Assembly (NCBI GenBank): GCA_046760445.1
Contig: JBHIEE010000013.1
Location: forward strand, 1 to 36,879
Direction of reading: 5' to 3'
DNA length: 36,879 nucleotides
Origin: JBHIEE01 sp046760445
GTDB lineage: Bacteria; Acidobacteriota; Aminicenantia; JdFR-78
Shown here: positions 26,881 to 34,440 of the stretch, in pieces
Layout: the number at the start of each line of letters is the position of its first letter
Numbering within the stretch: the stretch's first letter is position 1
The notes under the pieces: generated by a model
Databases searched by the model: none
What the model was told of the DNA's origin: nothing
What the model saw: only the letters and a program-made list of their open reading frames with translations
Position numbers and translations under genes: made by a program

Positions 26881-27603
26881 TTATTTTTTGGAAGGAGTTA
26901 AAATTCTTACTTCTACTTTAGATGATAATAATTGTTTGAATTTTTGGGCGTCTTGTTCAGTGCCCACTACTCCTGCTCCATAGTGCATAGGAATAGCAAT
27001 CTCTGGTTTGATGACATTGGCTGCTTGAGCAGCTTGTTCTGGATTCATAGTATACTTTCCACCGACTGGAAGGAGAGCAATATCTATTGGCCCCAACTCC
27101 TTCATTTCTGGAATAAAATCAGTGTCACCAGTATGATAGATACCTCCTTCTTCGAGAATAATAATATAGCCGACCCATTCATTTCTTTTAGGATGAAATT
27201 CCTTATCAACATTGTAAGCAGGAACTGCTTTTATTTTAATCCCTGATACTTCAAGTTCTTGTCCAGGGCTAATTTCCCTTACATCTCCCATTAATTTAGA
27301 GGTTCCATCAGGAGTAGTTATTATTATGGTGTCCTCTTTTTTTATTTGGCGTATGTCTTCAACAGAAAGATGGTCAAAATGAGAGTGAGTGATCAAAATA
27401 AGGTCTGCTTTTCCAGCTGATTTGGGTAACCGCCAGGGATCAATATAAATTACTTTGTCAGTTTTGATTTTAAAAGCAGCATGGCCATACCAGGTTAAAG
27501 CACTAAAAAGTTTATCGATTTTATTAGATTTACCCTGAGTATTAGTCATCATTCCTAAGAATAAAATACTAATTCCAATCAAACCAGCAATTAAACTTTT
27601 CAT
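26881..27603 (-). CDS. Exported metallo-beta-lactamase-fold hydrolase (UPF0173/UlaG-like)
   Basis: 240 residues. An N-terminal hydrophobic segment (LIAGLIGISILFLGMM) looks like a signal peptide without a lipobox Cys, so the protein is probably exported or membrane-tethered. The metal site is the THSHFDHLS motif, with later metal ligands in YHTGDTD and PMHYG. The family includes L-ascorbate-6-phosphate lactonase-like enzymes, but most members have no known substrate. An AGGAGG site precedes the ATG. It sits between lpxL and rph in one minus-strand operon. Confidence 0.85.
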   Translation of the reverse strand: MKSLIAGLIGISILFLGMMTNTQGKSNKIDKLFSALTWYGHAAFKIKTDKVIYIDPWRLPKSAGKADLILITHSHFDHLSVEDIRQIKKEDTIIITTPDGTSKLMGDVREISPGQELEVSGIKIKAVPAYNVDKEFHPKRNEWVGYIIILEEGGIYHTGDTDFIPEMKELGPIDIALLPVGGKYTMNPEQAAQAANVIKPEIAIPMHYGAGVVGTEQDAQKFKQLLSSKVEVRILTPSKK

Positions 27604-27618
27604 CTCTACCTCCTAATT

Positions 27619-28506
27619 TTATTCTTTGGATCTGGTTCTCCATCTCTGGTGGAACCAAAGCCAGTATTGTGGATTTTTTTTAATTTCGTTCTCTATTATC
27701 TTAGTGCATTTTTGGGTAATTTGCAATACATCTTGTCTAAAGTTATTAGTTAGAAGAAATCCAAGTGGTGGATAAATAATTAATTTATATTTATTTTTTT
27801 CCTGAGGATAACAGAAAAGTGGAACTATTGGTACTCCAGTTCTTAGATGAAAAGTCGCTAAAGAAGGAGTAGTAGCTGCCTTTTTTCCGAAAAAATCCAC
27901 GAAAACAGCTTGGTTGCGCATCACATTTTGGTCAATTAAAATGGCAACCATTTCTTTATTTTTCAATGCTCGAAGGACTTTCTTTGAAGCATTTTTTTTG
28001 TAAATAATATTGCTTCCCAGGATACTCCTTAATTTGATCACTTCTTTCTCTAAATATGGATTATCTAAAGGTCGGGCAATAACATTAAGTTTTCCATAGC
28101 GGGAGATAAACCAAGGAGCAATTTCCCAGTTTCCATAATGAGCGGTAAAAAAGATAATTCCTTTACCTTGTTTAATTGCTTGGTGTAAATTTTTTTTCCC
28201 TTTAACTTCTATAAGTGAATCTCTTTCAGCTGAGGTTAGAAAAAAATTTTTAGTTAAATCAAAAAAAACCCGTCCAAAATGAATAGCAGAATTTAATGCA
28301 ATTTTTTTTAGACCGAATGAATTTTTTTGATTTGGAAAAGCAGAAGCTAAGTTAGAGAGGGCTATTTGCCGTCGTCTCTTATCCAAATAGAAATAAAAGC
28401 GGCCTAATAATCCTCCCAAGAGCAAACAGTACTTTCGAGGTAAGAAAAAAAGAATAAATTTAAAAATTTTAAAAAATAAAAATTCAATTAAGTATCTTAC
28501 TTTCAA
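27619..28506 (-). CDS. lpxL: Lipid A biosynthesis acyltransferase (LpxL/HtrB family)
   Basis: Transfers a secondary acyl chain to lipid A on the inner membrane. 295 residues. An N-terminal hydrophobic region precedes the catalytic HX4E motif in FFTAHYGNWEIAPW (H123, E128). Later family segments are LIDQNVMRNQAVFVDFFG, VPIVPLF and QYLWFHRRW-like QYWLWFHQRW. The start is TTG, overlapping the lpxK stop as TTGA, with GGAGA just upstream, so the two genes are translationally coupled. LpxL versus LpxM cannot be separated by eye. Confidence 0.9.
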   Translation of the reverse strand: MKVRYLIEFLFFKIFKFILFFLPRKYCLLLGGLLGRFYFYLDKRRRQIALSNLASAFPNQKNSFGLKKIALNSAIHFGRVFFDLTKNFFLTSAERDSLIEVKGKKNLHQAIKQGKGIIFFTAHYGNWEIAPWFISRYGKLNVIARPLDNPYLEKEVIKLRSILGSNIIYKKNASKKVLRALKNKEMVAILIDQNVMRNQAVFVDFFGKKAATTPSLATFHLRTGVPIVPLFCYPQEKNKYKLIIYPPLGFLLTNNFRQDVLQITQKCTKIIENEIKKNPQYWLWFHQRWRTRSKE

Positions 28507-29498
28507 GATTCTCCCCGCATGTCTAAAAGTGATAATATAATGTTCGAGAAATCTTCGGCTAAATCTATTTTAATCTTTAAATAATAAATAGGGATATTTG
28601 ATAATCTATATTCTTTCCATTTAATAGCGTCCTTTTCAGTGGTAAGTAATAAATCAGTCTTCAGTTCTTTGCGTTTCTCGATTATGTTAGCAATGGTAAA
28701 TTCTGGATAGGAGTAGTGATCTGGAAAATTTAAAAAATATTTAATATTTATTCCCATCTCTTCTAAATCTTTTTTAAATCTTAAAGGATTGGCAATTCCA
28801 CAGAAAACGAGGGCTTTTTTGCCGTAGAAAGCATCAATTGGGATAATAGAACTTTCATTCAAATCAATAAAATTTAGCCTGTTAAGAGAATATTTAGAAA
28901 ATCTTATATTAGGATTGAAAAGTTTAATCCTATTTGCCATTTCCAAATCAATTTCTTCTCTGAATAACACTATATCAGCTCTTTTTAGGGAGGAGAGTGG
29001 TTCTCTTAAAAAGTAATTATTGGAAGGATTGACTAACACAAGGTCAACATCTCGAGCTAGGTGTCGATATTGGAATCCGTCATCTAAAATAATTATTTCA
29101 AATCCTAATTTTATTGCCTTTTCAGCAGAGATTACACGATTCTTACCCACGAATACTCCTGCTTGGGGAAGATTTTTTGCGATTAGAAAAGCTTCGTCCC
29201 CTGCTTCTCTCCAGGAGCATAATATCTCTTTTCCATTGGAAACAATTCCGCCCTTTTTTTCCCATAGTCCTTTGTATCCCCGAGAAAGGATAGCTGTTTT
29301 ATAACCATTTCTTACTAAATCTTCAGCTAAAGCAATAGTAAAGGGCGTTTTGCCTGAACCGCCAAAAGAAAGGTTGCCCACGCTAATGACAGGAAGCTCA
29401 ACCTTTTTTAATTTTAATATTTGGTGGTCATAAAATATATTTCTAATTTGAGATATTTTTTGATATAAAAAAAAGAAAGGAAGTAAAAAACCCTTCAT
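28503..29498 (-). CDS. lpxK: Tetraacyldisaccharide 4'-kinase
   Basis: Phosphorylates the 4' position of the tetraacyl-disaccharide-1-phosphate to give lipid IVA, on the inner membrane face. 331 residues. A short N-terminal amphipathic/hydrophobic helix is followed by the P-loop VGNLSFGGSGKT (40-51), the family motif ILSRGYKG, and DEAFLIAKNLP; the second nucleotide motif is LDDGFQYRHLARD. First gene of the operon with lpxL, a metallo-hydrolase and rph. No Shine-Dalgarno site is present; a strong promoter lies right before the ATG. Confidence 0.94.
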   Translation of the reverse strand: MKGFLLPFFFLYQKISQIRNIFYDHQILKLKKVELPVISVGNLSFGGSGKTPFTIALAEDLVRNGYKTAILSRGYKGLWEKKGGIVSNGKEILCSWREAGDEAFLIAKNLPQAGVFVGKNRVISAEKAIKLGFEIIILDDGFQYRHLARDVDLVLVNPSNNYFLREPLSSLKRADIVLFREEIDLEMANRIKLFNPNIRFSKYSLNRLNFIDLNESSIIPIDAFYGKKALVFCGIANPLRFKKDLEEMGINIKYFLNFPDHYSYPEFTIANIIEKRKELKTDLLLTTEKDAIKWKEYRLSNIPIYYLKIKIDLAEDFSNIILSLLDMRGES

Positions 29499-29507
29499 TC
29501 TTGATTG

Positions 29508-29536
29508 ACTATACTATAATGACTTGTAATTTTCAA
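29508..29536 (-). promoter_or_regulatory. lpxK operon promoter, probable leaderless start
   Basis: On the minus strand TTGAAA (29536-29531), 17 bp, TATAGT (29513-29508), then 9 nt to the lpxK ATG. Spacing is optimal and the predicted start site falls within 2-3 nt of the start codon. There is no ribosome site in that short gap. Confidence 0.6.
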
Positions 29537-29569
29537 GTTTGATTGATGAAGATAAGGCGAGGAAGATTG

Positions 29570-30736
29570 TTAACTATATAATAAATAGTTGTTTCTCTTC
29601 TGTTTGAAATTCTCTAAATCCGATTGCCAGCTTTTTTCTATGTCTTCAATGGAGATATTGTTTTCAATTTGCTTCCTTATTTTGTCTGTTCCCCAAAGAA
29701 TATCAAAAGGCAATTTTTGGTATTCATATTCGTAAGGAGGTAGTCGCCAGCTGAATTTGTCAGGATAAAGATAATAAATAGCTTTAATTATTGCTAAGCC
29801 AGTCTTAACTGATTGGAATATATTACGATTAACAACATGAATTTGGATTCCATAACACACCTCATCTTTCCATTTACTAAAAGTTGGCTGGAAAGCAACT
29901 GGGCGGAAAATTACCCCTGGTAAATTTTCTTTCTCTAACTGGTCGATTAATTGCTGAGAGTTAATAAAAGGAGCCCCGCAGAACTCAAATGATTTAGTTG
30001 TTCCCCTTCCTTCAGAGACATTTGTTCCTTCTAAATAGACTGTTGCCGGATAAACAATAGCTGTTTCTAAAGTTGGAATATTAGGTGAAGGGGGGACCCA
30101 CTGATATCCAGTTTGGTCATACCACATTTTCCTTTTCCAGCCCTGCATGGGAATGACTTCTAAATCAGAGTTAATCTTAAATTCCTGATTGAAGAAAAGA
30201 GCCAGTTCTCCGACTGTCATTCCATGCCGAATTGGTATGGGAAAAAGACCAACAAAAGAACTGAACTCTGGTTCTAAAATATTACCTTCTACCTTCTGTC
30301 CAGTAATAGGATTAGGTCTATCTAAGACAATAATTTTTTTATTGAACTTCTTGCAGGCTTGCATAGCATAAGCAAGGGTTGAAATATAAGTATATACTCG
30401 AGTTCCAATATCTTGCAAATCAAAAACTAAAACATCCACATTTTCCAGCATATCTTTAGTAGGAATTCTTGTCTTTCCGTAAAGACTGTAAATTGGAAGC
30501 CCTGTTTGCTCATCTATAAAATCGGCACTTTCAATCATATTGGCTTGCTTTTCCCCTTTTAAGCCATGTTGGGGAGAAAAAATAGCTGTTAAATTTATCT
30601 CAGGGTAAGAATAAAACAAATCAAAGGCTGAGCGTAAATTCTTGGTTACTGAAGCTTGATTGATAATTAGCCCCACTTTTTTTCCTCTTAAAAGGTTGGT
30701 TCTTTCCTTCAGTAAATATTCCAGCCCAATAAACAT
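29570..30736 (-). CDS. namZ: DUF1343 family exo-beta-N-acetylmuramidase-like protein (NamZ)
   Basis: NamZ removes N-acetylmuramic acid from the non-reducing end of peptidoglycan fragments, a step in cell-wall recycling. The 388-residue protein has the DUF1343 signatures FSPQHGLKGEKQA, IYSLYGKTR, VLVFDLQDIGTRVYTYISTL, VLDRPNPITG and a YLEGTNVSEGRGTT segment. Many family members carry a signal peptide; this one starts directly with MFIGLEYLL and shows none, so it may act in the cytoplasm. It is divergent from the WYL regulator. Confidence 0.88.
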   Translation of the reverse strand: MFIGLEYLLKERTNLLRGKKVGLIINQASVTKNLRSAFDLFYSYPEINLTAIFSPQHGLKGEKQANMIESADFIDEQTGLPIYSLYGKTRIPTKDMLENVDVLVFDLQDIGTRVYTYISTLAYAMQACKKFNKKIIVLDRPNPITGQKVEGNILEPEFSSFVGLFPIPIRHGMTVGELALFFNQEFKINSDLEVIPMQGWKRKMWYDQTGYQWVPPSPNIPTLETAIVYPATVYLEGTNVSEGRGTTKSFEFCGAPFINSQQLIDQLEKENLPGVIFRPVAFQPTFSKWKDEVCYGIQIHVVNRNIFQSVKTGLAIIKAIYYLYPDKFSWRLPPYEYEYQKLPFDILWGTDKIRKQIENNISIEDIEKSWQSDLENFKQKRNNYLLYS

Positions 30737-30745
30737 TGGAGATTA

Positions 30746-30751
30746 ATTATA
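30746..30751 (-). promoter_or_regulatory. -10 box (TATAAT) directly in front of namZ, probable leaderless start
   Basis: TATAAT on the minus strand, 9 nt before the namZ ATG, no Shine-Dalgarno site. A moderate -35 (TTTACT) lies 16 bp further upstream. Confidence 0.45.
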
Positions 30752-30824
30752 ACTTTAAAAATAAATTAGTAAAAGAAGTTATTTCACCTGTGGTTTATTC
30801 CTTTAAAAATATAATCTCAAACTA

Positions 30825-30852
30825 TTGATATTTTTCACTTAAATTATATAAT
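30825..30852 (+). promoter_or_regulatory. Promoter of the WYL regulator gene
   Basis: TTGATA at 30825-30830, a 16-bp spacer and TATAAT at 30847-30852, 28 nt before the ATG. A conventional leader with AAGGAG follows, in contrast to the divergent namZ side. Confidence 0.65.
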
Positions 30853-30880
30853 AAAAATCACATATAAAAGGAGATAAAAG

Positions 30881-31828
30881 ATGAATCGGATTGATCGTTT
30901 ATTAGCTTACATTCTTTTATTAGAAACAAAAAAGAAAATACGTGCTAAGGATTTGGCTGAAACTTTTGAGATCAGCTTAAGAACTGTTTATCGAGATATA
31001 CAAGCTCTTTTAGAGGTAGGAGTTCCTATTGTGTCTTTGCCTGGTGAAGGGTACCAGCTTATGGAAGGATATTATTTACCACCAGTAAGTTTCACTCCTC
31101 AGGAAGCAAAGGCTCTTTTTCTTGGTGGAGGAATGCTTATAAGTCATGCAAAAGAAGATAAAAATCTCAAAGCTAATATCCAATCAGCCCTAAGAAAAAT
31201 AAAAGCAATTTTACCTCAGGAAAGCAAAGAAGAGGTAGAAAAATTACAAGAAATTGTGAGCTTTTATTCCTTTTCTCGACCTGGTCTCAAATTAGATGAT
31301 CCTAAATGGCTAATTCTTCAGGAAGCTATTGTTAAACGACATCCTGTTCGTCTTACTTATCATTCTTTTACCAAAGATGAGAGCACAGAACGAGTGGTAG
31401 AACCTTTCCAGTTAATTCATTATGATGGGCGCTGGCATGTTTTAGGTTTTTGTCGTTTACGAGGTCAACACAGGGATTTTCGTTTGGATCGAATTAATAA
31501 ATTAACTATTCTTCAAGAAACATTTGATAGAAAAATAAATGAGGAAGTAAATGAGGAATTAGGATCAATAGAAGTAAAAATTCTTTTTAAACCAGAAATT
31601 TTGCGTTGGGTATGGGAAAGACTTCACTTTGGTTATGTAGATAAAAAAGAGACTTCTAAAGGAACAATAATGTCTTTTCGAATAAGAGATTTTAGGCAAA
31701 TATTAAGTTGGATATTAAGCTGGGGAGAGGATGCAATTGTTCTTTACCCTGAGTCTCTTTGCCGAATAATACAGAATAAAACTCAAAAAATATTAGCTAA
31801 TTACTCTACAAAAAATTCAAATAAATAA
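30881..31828 (+). CDS. YafY-type transcriptional regulator (HTH_11 + WYL domain)
   Basis: 315 residues. A DeoR-like winged helix-turn-helix occupies residues ~1-60 (AKDLAETFEISLRTVYRDIQ is the recognition region). A WYL domain follows in the middle (RLTYHSFTKDESTERVVEP, YDGRWHVLGFCRLRGQHRDF with the FRLDRI motif), and a WCX-type C-terminal domain. WYL domains bind ligands or nucleic acid and control DNA binding. A strong ribosome site GGAG precedes the ATG. The target is probably the next two genes, whose upstream region carries a 20-bp palindrome. Confidence 0.9.
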   Translation: MNRIDRLLAYILLLETKKKIRAKDLAETFEISLRTVYRDIQALLEVGVPIVSLPGEGYQLMEGYYLPPVSFTPQEAKALFLGGGMLISHAKEDKNLKANIQSALRKIKAILPQESKEEVEKLQEIVSFYSFSRPGLKLDDPKWLILQEAIVKRHPVRLTYHSFTKDESTERVVEPFQLIHYDGRWHVLGFCRLRGQHRDFRLDRINKLTILQETFDRKINEEVNEELGSIEVKILFKPEILRWVWERLHFGYVDKKETSKGTIMSFRIRDFRQILSWILSWGEDAIVLYPESLCRIIQNKTQKILANYSTKNSNK

Positions 31829-31859
31829 ATACAAACTTCAAAAATTTTTGATTTTAGAA

Positions 31860-31879
31860 ACTGACATAGGGGTGTCAGT
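31860..31879 (+). promoter_or_regulatory. Palindromic operator in front of the DUF3795 gene
   Basis: ACTGACA-TAGGGG-TGTCAGT: perfect 7-bp arms around a 6-bp centre. A -10-like TATTAT is 9 bp further down (31889-31894), while no -35 box is found at the right distance. That would suit a promoter activated by a regulator bound at the palindrome; the WYL protein encoded next door is the candidate. Confidence 0.6.
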
Positions 31880-31924
31880 AGTATCTGATATTATGGGGGA
31901 GAAAAAAATTAAGGAGGTATAAAC

Positions 31925-32242
31925 ATGCCTAATTTAAATTTAGCTAGTATTTGTGGTATTTATTGTGGTCAATGTGAGTATTTTAAAAAGAAAATGTGTC
32001 AAGGCTGTGGAGTGCAAAAAGGAAAGCTCTTCTGGGGGGAATGTCCAATGTATATTTGCTGTAAGAATGAAAAAGAATTAGATCACTGTGGGCTTTGCTC
32101 TGATTTTCCTTATCAAACCTATCTTGAGACAAAAGACCCAAATGATCCTCAAGCTGATTTACACAAACAGCAAAATATAGAAAGCCTTAAGCGACGTTTA
32201 GAAATTGGTACTGAAAAGTGGCTTGAAGAACAAGAAAACTGA
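31925..32242 (+). CDS. DUF3795 domain protein, cysteine-rich
   Basis: 105 residues with a dense set of cysteines: ICGIYCGQCEYFKKKMCQGC, then GECPMYICC, and DHCGLCSDFP. The pattern and the CGxxCxxC... start are those of DUF3795, a small family believed to bind metal; no function is established. An AAGGAGG site precedes the ATG. The next gene starts 1 nt after its stop, so they form an operon, possibly controlled by the neighbouring WYL regulator. Confidence 0.85.
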   Translation: MPNLNLASICGIYCGQCEYFKKKMCQGCGVQKGKLFWGECPMYICCKNEKELDHCGLCSDFPYQTYLETKDPNDPQADLHKQQNIESLKRRLEIGTEKWLEEQEN

Positions 32243-32243
32243 A

Positions 32244-32561
32244 ATGAAAGTAGTTCAATCTAAAAAGAGAAAATTTTTAGACAAATGGCTTGAAGAAAGA
32301 GAAATAATCAAAAATTTACAAACTTTACCTAATATTGGTCCTGTTATGGCAGAAAAACTCTACCTGCTTGGCATTAAAACTCCAGAGCAAATGAAAAAAT
32401 CAAACCCCGAGGAATTATACGAGCGATTGCAAGATATTGAAGGTAAAGTAGACCGTTGTGTATTATATATATTTAGAGGAGCTATTCTAAATGTATCTTG
32501 GTGGAAATGTAAGGATTTACCAAAAAAGAAGAAAAAAGACAGAGAATCTTATAGGAAATAA
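32244..32561 (+). CDS. Cdd1-like helix-hairpin-helix protein ('pathogenicity locus' family)
   Basis: 105 residues from the ATG at 32244. The core LPNIGPVMAEKLYLLGIKTP is a helix-hairpin-helix, followed by NPEELYERLQDIEGKVDRCV and FRGAI, which matches the Cdd1 family. HhH motifs bind DNA non-specifically, but the role of Cdd1 is unknown. The tail is very Lys-rich. The frame extends to a TTG at 32205 inside the DUF3795 gene; the ATG fits a coupled start better. Cdd1 and DUF3795 genes commonly sit near WYL regulators in other bacteria, to my recollection. Confidence 0.75.
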   Translation: MKVVQSKKRKFLDKWLEEREIIKNLQTLPNIGPVMAEKLYLLGIKTPEQMKKSNPEELYERLQDIEGKVDRCVLYIFRGAILNVSWWKCKDLPKKKKKDRESYRK

Positions 32562-32578
32562 CCTCAGCCTATTCGATT

Positions 32579-33202
32579 TCATTTTATTCCAGTAGCCACA
32601 AAAATGCTTATTGCAACTTTTTCACCCGTGTGTGAAGCAGAACAACAATCACTGCCAGTACAGTCAACTCTAATCTCTTTAAGTCCCGCTTGAGAAAACC
32701 AGGTTTTTATTTGCTCTCGATCAAAACCTAACCAGATATCAGCCATTTCTTCCCGCATCCATTCATAGTTGTGCTTGTCAGCATCTGTGATGATTAATCT
32801 ACCTCCTGGTTTGAGAATTCTCATCATCTCTTTAATCGCTGCTAAGGGATCAGGCGAGTGGTGTAAATACATATTAGCAAAAACAGCATCAAGCCTTTCA
32901 TCTTGCAAAGGAATATTCTGCCCATCAGCTAATTTTAGTTCTATGTTTTTAAATTTTCTTAAATTTCGTTTAGCCACTTTAAGCATCTCAGGTGAATTAT
33001 CAATACAGTAAACCTTTTTAACTAATGGAGCTAATCCTATTGCTATAAATCCTGTGCCAGTGCCTACATCAGCTACAATCATTTCTGAACTTAAATCTGC
33101 TTTAGCAATAGCTATCTCACGAACCTCCTCAGTAAAATAACCAGCTCTTATCTCATCCCACTTCTTAGCTACTTTAGCAAAATATTTTTTAGAACTTGTC
33201 AT
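32579..33202 (-). CDS. Class I SAM-dependent methyltransferase (UbiE/Methyltransf_11 type)
   Basis: 207 residues. SAM-binding motif I is VADVGTGTGFIAIGLAP, the acidic motif is CIDNSP, and later motifs are LADGQNIPL, DAVFANMYLHHSPDP and ILKPGGRLIITDAD. Substrate unknown. The C-terminal GSDCCSASHTGEK has paired cysteines, which occur in some methyltransferases linked to metal or metalloid chemistry; that link is speculative here. The start at 33202 has GGAGGGG upstream; the open frame to 33256 lacks one. Convergent with the Cdd1-like gene. Confidence 0.85.
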   Translation of the reverse strand: MTSSKKYFAKVAKKWDEIRAGYFTEEVREIAIAKADLSSEMIVADVGTGTGFIAIGLAPLVKKVYCIDNSPEMLKVAKRNLRKFKNIELKLADGQNIPLQDERLDAVFANMYLHHSPDPLAAIKEMMRILKPGGRLIITDADKHNYEWMREEMADIWLGFDREQIKTWFSQAGLKEIRVDCTGSDCCSASHTGEKVAISIFVATGIK

Positions 33203-33284
33203 TTTCCCCTCCAAACTATCTGAGCGTTTTCGACTTTGAAAACCTAATACTGACAAGGATTTTTAAGTTCTATTTTTCGGCTTC

Positions 33285-33475
33285 ATCTCTATTAAAATCA
33301 CAAATCCCAAGCACCAAGTCACAAACAATATCTAACATCCAAATTCAAATAACCAATCCCGAGTACTCGGGATTGTATTTTGGACATTAGATATTTGAAT
33401 TTGTTTGTAATTTGGGACGAAAAGTCCCGTGGGGACCTCGTCCCTTTACGGGATTTGTGATTTGGAATTTTTATA
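33285..33475. repeat. Long palindromic element between the methyltransferase and QueG-like genes
   Basis: Occupies most of a 307-nt gap. The core TCCCGAGTACTCGGGA lies at 33357-33372. Left-hand words (CAAATCCCAAGCACCAAG, ATATCTAACATCCAAA) recur inverted on the right (TTTTGGACATTAGATAT, ATTTGGGA). A second GC-rich hairpin (AGTCCCGTGGGGAC) sits at about 33423-33437. No ORF. Confidence 0.78.
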
Positions 33476-33509
33476 TATTCTCTCTTTGTTAGGATCATTT
33501 GAAAACCCA

Positions 33510-34196
33510 CTATTTTATACCTACTCGACACACTTTCCGGCATTCCCAGCACTTTTCAATCATTGCTTCTGTAGTGCCTGAAACTATTTTTTGAAACATT
33601 ACTGCTCGGCATTTCTTCTGATTTATTCGTGGTCCTTCTTCAATCGCTTTTGCTAGACAAGCTTTGATACAAAGAAAACAACTTTCAGGACATAGATCCT
33701 CCTCAATTAAAGGATCAGGCATTAAATCAAAATTAGTTACAATTGAGACCAAATGCACTCTATTCCCGAATTTTGGGGAAATAAGCAAGGAATTTTTGCC
33801 CAATCTTCCCAATCCTGCAGCCTGGGCAGCATGCCTGTGGGAAAGATCACCTCTGCCGCGGATATTCTCTGGATCCCAATCCCAGTAAGGATCATCAGAG
33901 GGTACAGGAATGGCTATTCCACCTTTCTGTTCAAGAAAAACAGCTATTTCATATGCTAAGAGATCAAGCTGAAAGTGAACAGTATCCATAGTTTTCTGGT
34001 ATGAAGTTGGAATGCCATTTAATATACCTTCTGGTATCTTCTTAGCACAAACTACTACTGATTTTGCTTTAGAGAGAATATCTTCTGGCTTGTGTTCTTT
34101 TGGAGCACCTTCAAACCTTTCCTTAGAAGCTACTCCAACAAGGTCAGCCCCTTTATTGAAAGCAAAATTTTTTAATTCATTCTTGAAATCACTCAT
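33510..34196 (-). CDS. QueG-like double-cluster [4Fe-4S] protein
   Basis: 228 residues. It resembles the central and Fe-S parts of epoxyqueuosine reductase: HAAQAAGLGRLGKNSLLI, then a first cluster C169, C173, C176, C180 and a second with C196, C216, C219, C223. It is shorter than QueG (no HEAT-repeat tail). Related short proteins occur in anaerobes without a queuosine link, so I do not assign the QueG reaction. A GGAGGAGG site precedes the ATG and a good promoter lies just beyond. Confidence 0.75.
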   Translation of the reverse strand: MSDFKNELKNFAFNKGADLVGVASKERFEGAPKEHKPEDILSKAKSVVVCAKKIPEGILNGIPTSYQKTMDTVHFQLDLLAYEIAVFLEQKGGIAIPVPSDDPYWDWDPENIRGRGDLSHRHAAQAAGLGRLGKNSLLISPKFGNRVHLVSIVTNFDLMPDPLIEEDLCPESCFLCIKACLAKAIEEGPRINQKKCRAVMFQKIVSGTTEAMIEKCWECRKVCRVGIK

Positions 34197-34234
34197 TTAG
34201 CCTCCTCCTTTCCTATTTAGTACTGTCAAATTTA

Positions 34235-34263
34235 ATCATAGAAGCCACTTTAATAAATCTCAA
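34235..34263 (-). promoter_or_regulatory. Promoter of the QueG-like gene, -35 box at the repeat edge
   Basis: On the minus strand TTGAGA (34263-34258), 17 bp, TATGAT (34240-34235), about 38 nt before the ATG. The TTGAGA belongs to the end of the palindromic element at 34250-34395. Confidence 0.5.
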
Positions 34264-34395
34264 ATTCCAAGTACCAAATATCAAATAAATTCCAAATTCC
34301 AATGACCAAATAATCATCCCGAGTCCTCGGGACGCTCATTGATATTTTGGTCATTGGAGCTTATTTGTAATTTGGGATTTGTGATTTGGAATTTT
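34250..34395. repeat. Long palindromic element between the QueG-like gene and trmB
   Basis: TTCCAATGACCAAATA on the left pairs with TATTTTGGTCATTGGA on the right around the core TCCCGAGTCCTCGGGA (34317-34332). Outer words CAAATTCCAAGTACC and GGATTTGTGATTTGGAA are also inversely related. No coding potential. Confidence 0.8.
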
Positions 34396-34440
34396 ATCTT
34401 CTCTGTGTTGTCTGTGATTTCTTTCATATTATTTTTGGCA

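Noticed and set aside
33203..33256. Longer methyltransferase start at 33256
   Set aside because: The ATG at 33202 has a GGAGGGG site directly upstream and leads straight into the domain; the longer form has no ribosome site.
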